Origin: Blastococcus sp. MG754426
GTDB lineage: Bacteria; Actinomycetota; Actinomycetes; Mycobacteriales; Geodermatophilaceae
NCBI RefSeq assembly: GCF_021699055.1
Contig: NZ_SSXC01000029.1
Location: 1-44,725, forward strand
Reading direction: 5' to 3'
Length of the DNA: 44,725 bases
In this document: in pieces, positions 1-7,672 of the stretch
How the letters are laid out: the number at the start of each line of letters is the position of its first letter
How positions within the stretch are numbered: the stretch's first letter is position 1
Notes under the pieces: model-generated
Database searches by the model: none
What the model saw: only the letters and a program-made list of their open reading frames with translations
What the model was told of the DNA's origin: nothing
Made by a program: the position numbers and the translations under genes

Positions 1-49
1 CCTCAATCCGCTCCCACTGAGCGTCGGTCAGCACTCGATCGCGAGACAT
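1..49 (-). CDS. IS5-family transposase, N-terminal fragment
   Basis: The ATG at 49-47 reads leftwards as M-S-R-D-R-V-L-T-D-A-Q-W-E-R-I-E before the window ends. The stretch LTDAQWERI is the usual opening of the DUF4096/IS5-type transposase N-terminal domain, which normally continues with a PLLP motif. Only 16 residues are visible, so whether the gene is intact cannot be judged. It lies about 45 nt inside the IS end, the expected spacing for a transposase start. Confidence 0.65.
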   Translation of the reverse strand, partial: MSRDRVLTDAQWERIE

Positions 50-95
50 ATCCGCAGCAAATCAGCCCCACCACGCTCAACTTAGGAGACACGCC
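1..95 (-). mobile_element. End of an IS5-type insertion sequence
   Basis: Reading leftwards from position 95, the sequence starts GGCGTGTCTCCTAAG, which resembles the terminal inverted repeats of IS5-family (IS427-like) elements. About 45 nt later an ATG opens a transposase-like frame. The element runs off the left edge, so the second terminal repeat and the target duplication cannot be seen. The junction with host DNA is CTAG at 96-99. Family assignment rests on the transposase N-terminus and the terminus sequence; the exact element is not identified. Confidence 0.7.
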
Positions 96-581
96 CTAGG
101 CGTCGACCGTGTCGGCGGCCCGCCGGATCCCGGCGAGGTCGATGCGGCGCATCTGCAGCATCGCCTGGGTCGCCCGCTGGGCGCGCGCCGGATCGGGGTC
201 GCGGAGCAGGGCCATCAGCTCGACCGGGACCACCTGCCAGGAGACGCCGAAGCGGTCCTTCAGCCAGCCGCACATGCTCTCCTCGCCGCCGTCGGTGAGC
301 CGGTCCCAGTAGTGGTCGGCCTCCTCCTGGTCGGCGCACATGATCTGGAAGGAGACCGCCTCGGTGAACGGGAACTGCGGGCCGCCGTTGAGCGCGGTGT
401 ACCGCTGGCCGTCGAGGGTGAAGTCGACCGTCAGCACGTCGCCCTCCTCCATGGGCGGTGGCATGCCGGGGCCGTAGCGGGTGACCTCGTCGATGCGGGA
501 GTTCGGGAAGACCGAGGTGTACAGCATCGCCGCCTCCTCGGCCTGGCCGTCGAACCACAGGCACGGGATCTGCTGGGGCAT
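96..581 (-). CDS. VOC-family (PhnB / 3-demethylubiquinone-9 methyltransferase-like) protein
   Basis: The 161-residue protein begins MPQQIPCLWFDGQAEEA and has the beta-alpha-beta-beta-beta pattern of glyoxalase/bleomycin-resistance (VOC) proteins of the PhnB type. Typical PhnB segments are present: TSVFPNSRI near residue 28, LNGGPQFPFTEAVSF near 65, a W-L-K-D-R-F-G-V-S-W-Q-V-V-P stretch near 105, and a C-terminal MLQMRRID. Members of this family are cytosolic and their substrates are mostly unknown. The older name '3-demethylubiquinone-9 3-methyltransferase' is not evidence of ubiquinone metabolism. The start is set by an AGGGAGGA ribosome-binding site 6 nt upstream. The TAG stop lies in the CTAG at the IS junction, and length is normal for the family, so the gene looks intact despite the insertion. 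Confidence 0.85.
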   Translation of the reverse strand: MPQQIPCLWFDGQAEEAAMLYTSVFPNSRIDEVTRYGPGMPPPMEEGDVLTVDFTLDGQRYTALNGGPQFPFTEAVSFQIMCADQEEADHYWDRLTDGGEESMCGWLKDRFGVSWQVVPVELMALLRDPDPARAQRATQAMLQMRRIDLAGIRRAADTVDA

Positions 582-747
582 GGTCGGGTCCTCCCTGCGC
601 GCACCGGCCGGGCGCCGGTGTCGAGGTGTGGACGCCTGCCGGCGGCCGGACTCATCGGTCCGCGGCGCCGGGCGCCCCCGCCGTTTGACCGGTCGCCGGT
701 GGCGGGCACTGGGAGCAGGACCGCGTTCCCGACCACGAGGAGAACTC

Positions 748-936
748 ATGGCCCGCTCGACCCGCCCCCGCCTGGTCCGCCGGACCGTGGCCGCGTTCGC
801 CATCGCCGCCGCGTCGCTGACGACCGCCGCATGCGGGGAGGACGTGGTGGACGACGGGGTGGAGCAGAACGTCGAGGAGGGCGTGGAGGACGCCGAGCAG
901 GAGGTCGAGGACACCGAGCAGGAGGTCGAGGACTGA
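748..936 (+). CDS. Small acidic lipoprotein, function unknown
   Basis: This 62-residue protein has an Arg-rich start (R6, R8, R11, R12), a hydrophobic helix at about residues 14-24 and a lipobox-like TAAC with Cys29 as the probable lipidation site. The mature part is almost wholly acidic and repetitive: four degenerate copies of a (T/A)EQEVED-type unit of 6-7 residues. A GAGGAGA ribosome-binding site precedes the ATG by about 5 nt, and a strong hairpin terminator follows. It is therefore probably a monocistronic, membrane-anchored peptide. The small size recalls entericidin-like lipoproteins, but there is no sequence similarity I can point to. It was found by its own start, ribosome-binding site, signal and terminator rather than by family recognition. 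Confidence 0.7.
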   Translation: MARSTRPRLVRRTVAAFAIAAASLTTAACGEDVVDDGVEQNVEEGVEDAEQEVEDTEQEVED

Positions 937-967
937 TCCACGCGCCCTCTCCGGGCCGACCACCGGC

Positions 968-1005
968 GCGCCCGGGCCGGGGAGGCACCTCCCGGGCCCG
1001 GGCGC
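968..1005. terminator. Bidirectional hairpin terminator
   Basis: The 18-nt arms at 968-985 and 988-1005 are complementary with a single mismatch, giving a very GC-rich hairpin. It sits between the converging ends of the lipoprotein gene and dnaE2. It has no U-run, as is common in actinobacteria. Confidence 0.75.
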
Positions 1006-1020
1006 GGCGGCGTCGCCCTG

Positions 1021-4000
1021 CTAGTGGCCCGAGCTGCCGGGGCTGGAGTGCCAGAGCTTCCGCGGCGGCCCCGCGGCGGCGCGGCGGGCCGCGACCTTGG
1101 TCTCGTCGCCGGCGGGCTTGATGTCGGCGTAGGGCGACATCCGGAAGCCGGTCGGGTGGACCAGGACCGGCCGCACGACCACCGGCCGGGAACCGTGCGA
1201 GGCGGCGGCCCCGGCGATCGCCTGCTCGGTGTACCCCCCCGGCGCCGCCATCAGGTCGCGGACGCCGCCCAGCCCGTCGGCCTCCCACGCCTCGTGCAGC
1301 GCCGGCAGCTCCCACGCCCCGGTGGCCCGCAGCGACACCCCGCGCGGTCCGGTCCGCCGCAGCACCCCGCGGATGACCAGCAGCCACGAGTGGAAGACCG
1401 TCGCCGCGTAGGGGCCCTGCGCGTCCTCGAAGAAGGTCGAGTCGGTGCAGCCGGTGCCGTCGTCGAGGGTCACGAACACCACCCGGCGCCCGGACCGGAT
1501 CGGCGGCGTCTGGGTGGCCACCTTGACCCCGGCGACCAGCACCTCGCTGCCGCTGCGGCAGCCGAGGAGCTCCCCGGCCGGCACCGCGCCGAGGGCGGAC
1601 AGGAACGGCCGGTAGAAGTCGACGACGTGCCGGCTGGCGTCCAGCCCGAGCACCTCCAGCTCCGCCCGCACCAGCTCGGCGTCGGTGAACTCGGGCAGCC
1701 CGCTGCCCTCGGCCCACTCCGGGCCGGCCGCCTCCCCACCGGGCTCACCGGTGGACTCGTCGGGCAGCTCCAGCCCCATGAGGTCCAGGCTCAGCTGCCC
1801 GTCGGAGGTCGCCCGGGCGCCGCTGCGGCTCCACCGGTCGAGCTCGCTGATCTGCAGCAGCAGGTCGCGCCGGGTCACCTGGTGGCGCCGGCGGGTGGGC
1901 CGGCCGGCCTCCCGGTCGCGCATCCCGAACCCGTAGAGCGAGTCGAACCCGCCGGCCAGCACCAGCCGCTCGACCACCGGGCGGGACACCGACGCCCGCC
2001 CCCAGAAGTCCGTCAGCGACCGGTAGGGCTGCCCGGCGACCACCCGCGCCACCTCGTCGTCGGAGATCCCCTTCACGTCGGCCAGCGACAGCCGGATGCC
2101 GTACCGCGTGGGGTCGGGCATCGCGGCGGGCATCCACTCCGGGCGGCGCCAGGCCGAACCCTCGACCTCCATCTCAGCTTCAGGGTCGCCGCCGGACCCG
2201 CCGCCGAGCCGCTCGACCCGGTAGCTGCCGGTCGAGGCGTTGACGTCGAGCCCGAGCACCCGGATGCCGAAGTTGCGGGCGTCGTCGAGGATCAGCCGCT
2301 TCGGGTACATGCCGGGGTCGTGGGTGAGCACCCCGGCCAGGAAGGCCGCCGGGTGGTGGGTCTTCAGCCACGCCGACTGGTAGGTGGGCAGCGCGAACGC
2401 CGCCGCGTGCGCCTTGCAGAAGCCGAACGAGCCGAAGGCCGCGAGCACCTCCCACACCCGCTCGGCGACCTCCACCGGGTAGCCGGCGTCCAGCGCCCGC
2501 GGCACGAACCACGCCCGCACCTCCGGGTGGGCGTCCTTCTCCCCCAGCGCCCGGCGGACCTCGTCGGCCTCGGCCAGCGTGCAGCCGGCCATCCGCGCCA
2601 CCACCTGCAGCACCTGCTCGTGGAAGACCACCACCCCGGCGGTCTCGGCGAGGGCGAACTCCAGGTCGGTGTGCGGGTACTCGGGGTCGCGCCAGCCGTT
2701 CCTGGCCATGAGGAACGGGGTGACCATGTCGCTCTTCACCGGCCCGGGCCGGAACAGCGAGATGTCGATGATGATGTCCTCGAACGTCCGCGGCCCGAAC
2801 TTGCCGACCAGCTCCCGCTGACCCGGCGACTCGATCTGGAACATGCCGAGCGTCCGGGTGCTGCGGATCAGCTCGAACGTCGTCGGGTCGTCCCGCGGGA
2901 TCGCGTCGATGTCCACCGCCTCGTCGTCGACCCGCTCGATCTCGTCGAGCGCGTGCGCGATCGCCGACTGCATCCGGATGCCCAGGAGGTCCAGCTTGAG
3001 CAGCCCCAGCTCCTCGACGTCGTCCTTGTCGAACTGGCTCATCGGGTAGCCGAGGTAGCTGCTCTCCACCGGCGTGCGGTCCAGCAGGGTGGCGTCGGAG
3101 AGCAGCACCCCGCACGGGTGCAGGGCGATGTGCCGGGGCAGGCCGTCCAGCCGGGAGACCAGGTCGAACAGCAGGTCGAGGTCGCCGGTGCCACCGGCGC
3201 GGCGCGAGCCGTACCGGCTGGCCCGCAGCTCGGGGAGGTCGCGCAGCGCGGCGTGCACCTGGTTGGCCCGGATGTGCGGGAACGCCTTGGCGACGGCGTC
3301 GATCTCCGCCGGCGGCAGGCCGAGCGCCGCCCCGACGTCGCGGATGGCGTGGCGCACCCGGTAGGTGTCCATCATCGAGATGCAGCTGACCCGGTCGGCG
3401 CCGAAGCGGTCGATGACCGCGTCGTAGACCTCCATCCGGCGGGCGGACTCCACGTCGATGTCGATGTCGGGCAGCTGGTGGCGCAGCGGCGAGAGGAACC
3501 GCTCCATCAGCAGGCCGTAGCGCAGCGGGTCGACGTCGGAGATGCCCAGCAGGTAGGTGACCAGGCTGCCGGCGCCCGATCCGCGCGCCGCCGCCCGGAC
3601 CCTCGAGCTCTTGATGAGGTCGACCACGTCCGCGACCGTGAGGAAGTAGGAGGGGTAGCCGAGCGAGTCGATGACCGCCAGCTCCTCCTCCAGCCGCCGG
3701 CGGACCCGGGCGGTGGGCGCCATGCCGCGCCGCCCCAGCCCGGCCTCGCACCGGGCGCGCAGCACCTGCGCCGGGCCCATCCCCCGCTCGGCCGGGCTGG
3801 TGACGACGTCCAGCTCGGGGTACCGGACGCTGCCGATGCCCAGGTCGCCGGTGGGGTCGACGGCGCACTGCTCGGCCAGCCGGGCGGTGCGCTCGAGCAG
3901 CCGCAGGGCGGCGTCCCGGTCGGGGCCGGCCAGGTCCTCGGCGACCTCGGCCATCTCCTTGCCCGACTTCAGGTAGCCCTCGGCCGTGGTGCGGTCGACG

Positions 4001-4797
4001 TGCCGGGCACCCAGCGGGACCAGCCGCCGGGCGGCGTCGAGCACGTCGGCGGTCGGGGCGTCGAGGGCGTCGACGTACCGGACCGCGTTGCTCAGGACCA
4101 CCGGCACCTGCTGCTCGGCGGCGAACCGGAGCAGCGCCTGCGCACGCTGCCGGTCGCCCCGGCCCCGGTGGTGCACCACCTCGAGCGCCAGCCCCGGGCC
4201 GAAGACCGCGCGCCAGGCGTCCAGCTGCTGGACGGCCAGGTCGGCCCGGCCGGCGAGGAGGGCCCGGCCCACCGGTGAGCCGGGGCCGAGCAGGGGCACC
4301 AGCCCGGTGGCGTGCTCGGCGGCGATCGCCAGCGAGCTCACCGGTTCGCCGCGGGTGCCGCGCAGGTGGGTGGCGCTGGTGAGCCGGCACAGCGAGCGCC
4401 AGCCGGCGCCGTCGCGCGCGAGGAAGGTGACCCGGGGCAGCCGCGGGTCGACGCTCACCCCACCGCGGGCCGGCGACCGGCGCGGCGGCGTGGCGGCCCG
4501 CGACCGCGGGGTCCGGGCCGTGGCCGGGTCATCCCCCAGCACGTGCGCGAGCGCCGGCGGCACGCTGGTGCCCAGCGCCGGCGCCACCGCGAGGTCGACA
4601 CCGAAGATCGGCCGCACCCCGGCCGACCGGCAGGCCAGCGCGAACTTCACCGCGCCGTACAGCCCGTCCCGGTCGGTCAGGGCCAGGGCCGGCATGCCGT
4701 GCTCGGCCGCCCGCGCCACCAGGTCGGCGGGGTGGTTGGCCCCGTACCGCATGGAGTAACCGGACGCGACGTGCAGGTGGACGAAGGGATCGCTCAC
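1021..4797 (-). CDS. dnaE2: DnaE2-type error-prone DNA polymerase III alpha subunit
   Basis: This is a C-family replicative-type polymerase of 1258 residues, the ImuC/DnaE2 role in SOS mutagenesis. The N-terminal PHP domain (about residues 5-130) opens with VHLHVASGYS and has ALTDRDGLYGAVKFA. The palm carries the catalytic pair in PDIDIDV near residue 443 and the third acidic region in IDISLFRPGP near 680. A C-terminal OB-fold spans roughly 1070-1120. A Pro/Arg-rich insert near 110-140 makes it longer than typical DnaE2. The GTG start at 4797-4795 overlaps the stop of the upstream HEPN gene (GTGA), implying translational coupling. It is the third gene of an operon behind a LexA box. No replicative-clamp or imuB gene is adjacent. 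A house-keeping dnaE1 is less likely because of the OB/PHP type and the operon partners. Confidence 0.92.
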   Translation of the reverse strand: MSDPFVHLHVASGYSMRYGANHPADLVARAAEHGMPALALTDRDGLYGAVKFALACRSAGVRPIFGVDLAVAPALGTSVPPALAHVLGDDPATARTPRSRAATPPRRSPARGGVSVDPRLPRVTFLARDGAGWRSLCRLTSATHLRGTRGEPVSSLAIAAEHATGLVPLLGPGSPVGRALLAGRADLAVQQLDAWRAVFGPGLALEVVHHRGRGDRQRAQALLRFAAEQQVPVVLSNAVRYVDALDAPTADVLDAARRLVPLGARHVDRTTAEGYLKSGKEMAEVAEDLAGPDRDAALRLLERTARLAEQCAVDPTGDLGIGSVRYPELDVVTSPAERGMGPAQVLRARCEAGLGRRGMAPTARVRRRLEEELAVIDSLGYPSYFLTVADVVDLIKSSRVRAAARGSGAGSLVTYLLGISDVDPLRYGLLMERFLSPLRHQLPDIDIDVESARRMEVYDAVIDRFGADRVSCISMMDTYRVRHAIRDVGAALGLPPAEIDAVAKAFPHIRANQVHAALRDLPELRASRYGSRRAGGTGDLDLLFDLVSRLDGLPRHIALHPCGVLLSDATLLDRTPVESSYLGYPMSQFDKDDVEELGLLKLDLLGIRMQSAIAHALDEIERVDDEAVDIDAIPRDDPTTFELIRSTRTLGMFQIESPGQRELVGKFGPRTFEDIIIDISLFRPGPVKSDMVTPFLMARNGWRDPEYPHTDLEFALAETAGVVVFHEQVLQVVARMAGCTLAEADEVRRALGEKDAHPEVRAWFVPRALDAGYPVEVAERVWEVLAAFGSFGFCKAHAAAFALPTYQSAWLKTHHPAAFLAGVLTHDPGMYPKRLILDDARNFGIRVLGLDVNASTGSYRVERLGGGSGGDPEAEMEVEGSAWRRPEWMPAAMPDPTRYGIRLSLADVKGISDDEVARVVAGQPYRSLTDFWGRASVSRPVVERLVLAGGFDSLYGFGMRDREAGRPTRRRHQVTRRDLLLQISELDRWSRSGARATSDGQLSLDLMGLELPDESTGEPGGEAAGPEWAEGSGLPEFTDAELVRAELEVLGLDASRHVVDFYRPFLSALGAVPAGELLGCRSGSEVLVAGVKVATQTPPIRSGRRVVFVTLDDGTGCTDSTFFEDAQGPYAATVFHSWLLVIRGVLRRTGPRGVSLRATGAWELPALHEAWEADGLGGVRDLMAAPGGYTEQAIAGAAASHGSRPVVVRPVLVHPTGFRMSPYADIKPAGDETKVAARRAAAGPPRKLWHSSPGSSGH

Positions 4798-5291
4798 CTC
4801 CGGGGACCGGTGGACCGGGAGGCGGCACCGCCGACCACGTGCGGCCGCGGGTAGCGGGGCGGCTCGGGCAGCGGGTCCGCGCCCAGCCCCGCCTCGACCA
4901 CGGTGAGGAAGCTCCGCACGTCGCGGACCAGGTCGTCGGCCTCCCGCTCGGTGACCGCGCGGGACAGCCCCGCCTCCGCCGCGGCGCGCTTGGCCGCGCC
5001 GGCGGCGAAGAAGGTGGCCCACTCCCCCAGCTCCGGGGCGACATCCCCGAGCAGCACCCAGGCGCTGCGCGGGCGCCGGCGGCCACCCTCGGGCCGGGTG
5101 CGCGCGGCGAGCACCGCCGCGGCGGCACGGAGAGCGGCCAGGTGCGCGGTGGCGTACCGCTCCCGCGGGTCGGTGGCCGAGACCGCCTCCGCCAGGCCGC
5201 GGTGGGCCTGGCGGAGCAGCCCGGCGGCCGCGGCGGGCAGCGCGGGGGGCAGCGGCAGCTGGCCGGCCGGCACGGCGCGTGCGGCGCCCAT
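4794..5291 (-). CDS. SAV_6107-type HEPN-domain protein
   Basis: The 165-residue, mostly alpha-helical protein has an Ala-rich helical core (about 22-66 and 85-137) and a Pro-rich tail. It matches my memory of the SAV_6107-family HEPN proteins found beside dnaE2-like genes in actinobacteria. HEPN proteins are often RNases or nucleotidyltransferase partners; this family has no known activity that I can cite. A sequence R45-Y-A-T-A-H50 fits the R-x4-H pattern of catalytic HEPN RNases, but it lies in an early helix and could be coincidence. The ATG at 5291 overlaps the upstream stop (TGATG) and the gene's own stop overlaps dnaE2's GTG, so it is embedded in the SOS operon. Confidence 0.8.
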   Translation of the reverse strand: MGAARAVPAGQLPLPPALPAAAAGLLRQAHRGLAEAVSATDPRERYATAHLAALRAAAAVLAARTRPEGGRRRPRSAWVLLGDVAPELGEWATFFAAGAAKRAAAEAGLSRAVTEREADDLVRDVRSFLTVVEAGLGADPLPEPPRYPRPHVVGGAASRSTGPRR

Positions 5292-5617
5292 CAGTCGTGC
5301 ACCCGGACGAGCCACCAGCGGTTGCCGGAGGCGTCCCACGTCAGGTCGTAGACGCCGGCGAAGCTCATGCGCGACCGCCCGGCCCGCACCGCCTCCACCC
5401 GCCAGACCTCGCGGGGCGCGACCAGGTCGTCCGATGCGCCGCCCGCCTCGGCGTCCCGGAGCCACCAGGGCGCCGTCTCCACCCAGGAGTCGAGCAGCTC
5501 ACCCACGACGTACCGGGACTGCCCGCGCCAGAACTGCAGCGGGCCCAGCGGGCCGCGTTCGACCTGCACCTCCTCGCCGGCCCGACCGACGACGACCTCA
5601 CCGAGCACCCGACCCAT
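5291..5617 (-). CDS. DUF6504-family protein, first gene of the SOS operon
   Basis: The 108-residue protein opens MGRVLGEVVVG and contains the Trp/Arg-rich region typical of DUF6504: PLQFWRGQSRYVVGELLDSW (about 27-46) and WRVEA near 73, ending WWLVRVHD. In many actinobacteria this family lies directly beside a Y-family (ImuB-like) polymerase and dnaE2, so a mutasome-associated role is inferred; no activity is known to me. The ATG has a GGGGAGG ribosome-binding site 6 nt upstream. The stop overlaps the HEPN start by one base. The LexA box is about 86 nt upstream of the ATG. Confidence 0.8.
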   Translation of the reverse strand: MGRVLGEVVVGRAGEEVQVERGPLGPLQFWRGQSRYVVGELLDSWVETAPWWLRDAEAGGASDDLVAPREVWRVEAVRAGRSRMSFAGVYDLTWDASGNRWWLVRVHD

Positions 5618-5702
5618 GACAGCCTCCCCACGCCTCGCCCGCCGCACGCCCACCACCCCGCCGGCGGGGAAGAAGCCGGGAGAGGCGGGCCGATCCGCTT
5701 CG

Positions 5703-5720
5703 TTCGAACATGCGTTCGAA
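5703..5720 (-). promoter_or_regulatory. LexA (SOS) box with perfect arms
   Basis: TTCGAACATGCGTTCGAA has 7-bp arms in perfect inverted symmetry and contains TCGAAC-N4-GTTCGA, the actinobacterial LexA operator (CGAACRNRYGTTYG type). It lies about 86 nt upstream of the DUF6504 gene and is the only such site I noticed in the window. The flanking gap 5618-5902 holds no gene. A perfect palindrome at 5655-5668 (CCCCGCCGGCGGGG) may form a leader hairpin. Confidence 0.9.
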
Positions 5721-5902
5721 CTGGTGTCCAGTAGACCGGAACGCTCCCCCCTCGTCAAGCCGGGCCGCGGCGTGTCCGCCCACCCGGACCCAGGCCGCGC
5801 GACGGGCCCGTGCGCGCGGATCCCGAGGCCGTCGGACGCACGCCGGCCCGGCCCTCACCTGCGGCCCGCCCCGCCGAACCACCCGGAGCGCCCCGGCCGC
5901 CC

Positions 5903-7420
5903 TCAGCTCCAGAGCGGGTCGGGGGGTGCCTGCTCGTCGAGCCACGGCGGTTCCGGCTCGGGGTCGTGGTACCAACCGGGCGGGCGGGTGGTGCGGGAGA
6001 CGCCCGACGGGGTGCGGACCACGAGCCGGCCGTCGGGGTGCAGGGTGAACGACCAGCCGCGGGCGAAGGTCTTGATCCGGTGGTGCCGCCGGCACAGGCA
6101 GCAGAGGTTCCAGCAGTCGGTCGGGCCGCCGTCGGCGAAGGCCTGCCCGTGGTCGATGTCGCAGCGGCCGGCGCGGCGGCGGCAGCCCGGCATGCGGCAG
6201 TGCCGGTCGCGCACGCCGACCAGCCGTTCCTGGGCCGCGGTGGGCCGGTACCCGGGCGTCGGGGGTGGCGGCCGGAGGCCGGGCCCGTCGGGTTGCCCGG
6301 GCGGGTGGTTGCCGGGTGGGTGGTTGCGGGGCGAGCTCTTCCCGCGACGCACCCGGCGCCCCCGGCCGGCGGCGCGGCGGAGCTCGGCCGGGGTGGCCAC
6401 CGCGACGGTCTCACCGATGGTCGGGTCGTCGATCGCGACGTGGACCGACCCGCCCGGTACCGGGGACAGGTCGAGCACGTCGAAGGAGTCCAGCAGTTCC
6501 CGGCACTGGGCGGCGGAGATCAGCTGCCCGTCCAGCTCCGCCGGAGCCGCCCCGGGCGGGGCGTCGGGCCGCAGCGAGGGCAGCGCGGCGTGGACGTGCA
6601 GCTGCGCGGTCACCGGCGGACGGCTGGTGTCCCACGGCCGCAGGATCAGGTCCAGCGTCGCCGCCGAGCGCAGCACGCCCATCGGCCGGTCGTCGCCGTC
6701 GGCCCGCATCCACCGCGCGTACTGGTCGACCGCGTCACGGGCCGCGTGCACCGCCGGCAGCGGGCCCTCGACGACCAGCCGGCCCAGGTCGTCGGCGGTG
6801 CGCTGCACGTGCACGTCGGCCTTCCGCTCGGCCTCCCTGCGGCGGCGCTCCTTCGCCTCGCCGTCGACCCGGTAGAGGTGGTAGCGGACGCGGTCGCCCA
6901 GCCGGGACGGCGGGCAGTCCGCGGCGCCCGGCAGCACCCGCGCCTGCACCGCGGCGGCGACGGCGTCGGAGGCGTCGCCCAGCAGGTCGAGCAGGATCCG
7001 CACCTTGCGGATGCTCAGCCGCCCGGCGAACATCTCCGCCCACGTGGCGGCGAGCTTCGTGGTGAGCAGGATCGACTCGGCGGCCAGGCGGCCGGCCTCG
7101 GCCTCCGAGCAGTGGCGGATCACCGCCAGCTCGGAGACGAAGTCGTCGGAGACGTCGGCGAGCGCGGCCGGGCGCGCCGCCCGGGAATCCGGCCCCGGCC
7201 TGCCGCGGGGGCGGTAGTCGGCGTCCCGCTCCACCGACCGGCGGCGCGCCAGCTCCGCGATGGCGGCCGCCTGCCGGGCGTACTCCCGGGCCATGTGCGC
7301 GTCGGCCGACCAGATGTCGCACACCAGCTCGAACTCGCCCCCGTCCGGTGGCACGACCTCGCCGGGGAGCAGCGGCATCGGCACGCCGTCGCCGGGCAGG
7401 CACGAGCCGTCGTCCTCCAT
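5903..7420 (-). CDS. DUF222 / HNH endonuclease-like protein
   Basis: The 505-residue protein has an N-terminal DUF222 region (about 30-330) and a C-terminal HNH motif at about 393-440. The C-terminus includes CRMPGCRRRAGRCDIDHGQA and, further on, WNLCCLCRRHHRIKTF. The two CxxC-type pairs, the D-x-D-H and the terminal HH are the HNH metal/zinc-binding residues, and they look complete. Such genes occur in many copies in Geodermatophilaceae and in the mycobacterial REP13E12 repeats, and their biological role is unsettled. A TAGCGT hexamer ends 6 nt before the ATG, suggesting a leaderless transcript. A second in-frame ATG at residue 15 is possible. It is convergent with nothing and divergent from the YbaK operon, with 252 nt between. 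Confidence 0.88.
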   Translation of the reverse strand: MEDDGSCLPGDGVPMPLLPGEVVPPDGGEFELVCDIWSADAHMAREYARQAAAIAELARRRSVERDADYRPRGRPGPDSRAARPAALADVSDDFVSELAVIRHCSEAEAGRLAAESILLTTKLAATWAEMFAGRLSIRKVRILLDLLGDASDAVAAAVQARVLPGAADCPPSRLGDRVRYHLYRVDGEAKERRRREAERKADVHVQRTADDLGRLVVEGPLPAVHAARDAVDQYARWMRADGDDRPMGVLRSAATLDLILRPWDTSRPPVTAQLHVHAALPSLRPDAPPGAAPAELDGQLISAAQCRELLDSFDVLDLSPVPGGSVHVAIDDPTIGETVAVATPAELRRAAGRGRRVRRGKSSPRNHPPGNHPPGQPDGPGLRPPPPTPGYRPTAAQERLVGVRDRHCRMPGCRRRAGRCDIDHGQAFADGGPTDCWNLCCLCRRHHRIKTFARGWSFTLHPDGRLVVRTPSGVSRTTRPPGWYHDPEPEPPWLDEQAPPDPLWS

Positions 7421-7426
7421 GGCTGC

Positions 7427-7432
7427 ACGCTA
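7427..7432 (-). promoter_or_regulatory. Leaderless-type -10 of the DUF222/HNH gene
   Basis: On the minus strand, TAGCGT is followed by 6 nt and then the ATG. There is no Shine-Dalgarno sequence. The remaining gap to 7672 shows only a small inverted repeat, TCTGA-N4-TCAGA at about 7450-7463, and no gene. Confidence 0.5.
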
Positions 7433-7672
7433 GGCCGGGGCTACGACATTTCTGAGCGGTCAGAGGCCGGGAGGCGCGGTCGAGAAGGCATGGTTCACGC
7501 CAGCACCTCACCGTTCAGGAGCGGCATCTCCTCCGCGGCTCCCGGCTCGCCGCCTCGTCAGTGCACCGGCCGGGTCGGCGGACGGCCTCCGGCAGGCCGC
7601 AGCGATCTGCCGGACTGCACCGCCCGGGACACGCCGGGCGCGCGCGCCTGCGGGCGGTGGCAGGATCGACCC

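Noticed and set aside
1024-4278. Very long open frame antisense to dnaE2 (over 1000 codons)
   Set aside because: High-GC antisense shadow: low-complexity Arg/Gly/Pro/His-rich translation, no family features, and the opposite strand encodes a clear polymerase.
4798-5022. N-terminal extension of dnaE2 in frame upstream of the GTG
   Set aside because: It would overlap most of the HEPN gene in another frame; the GTGA junction and PHP start support 4797.
4794-5617. DUF6504 and HEPN as a toxin-antitoxin pair
   Set aside because: Operon position behind a LexA box with dnaE2 and the family association argue for a mutasome role; no MNT-type nucleotidyltransferase or antitoxin-like protein is present.
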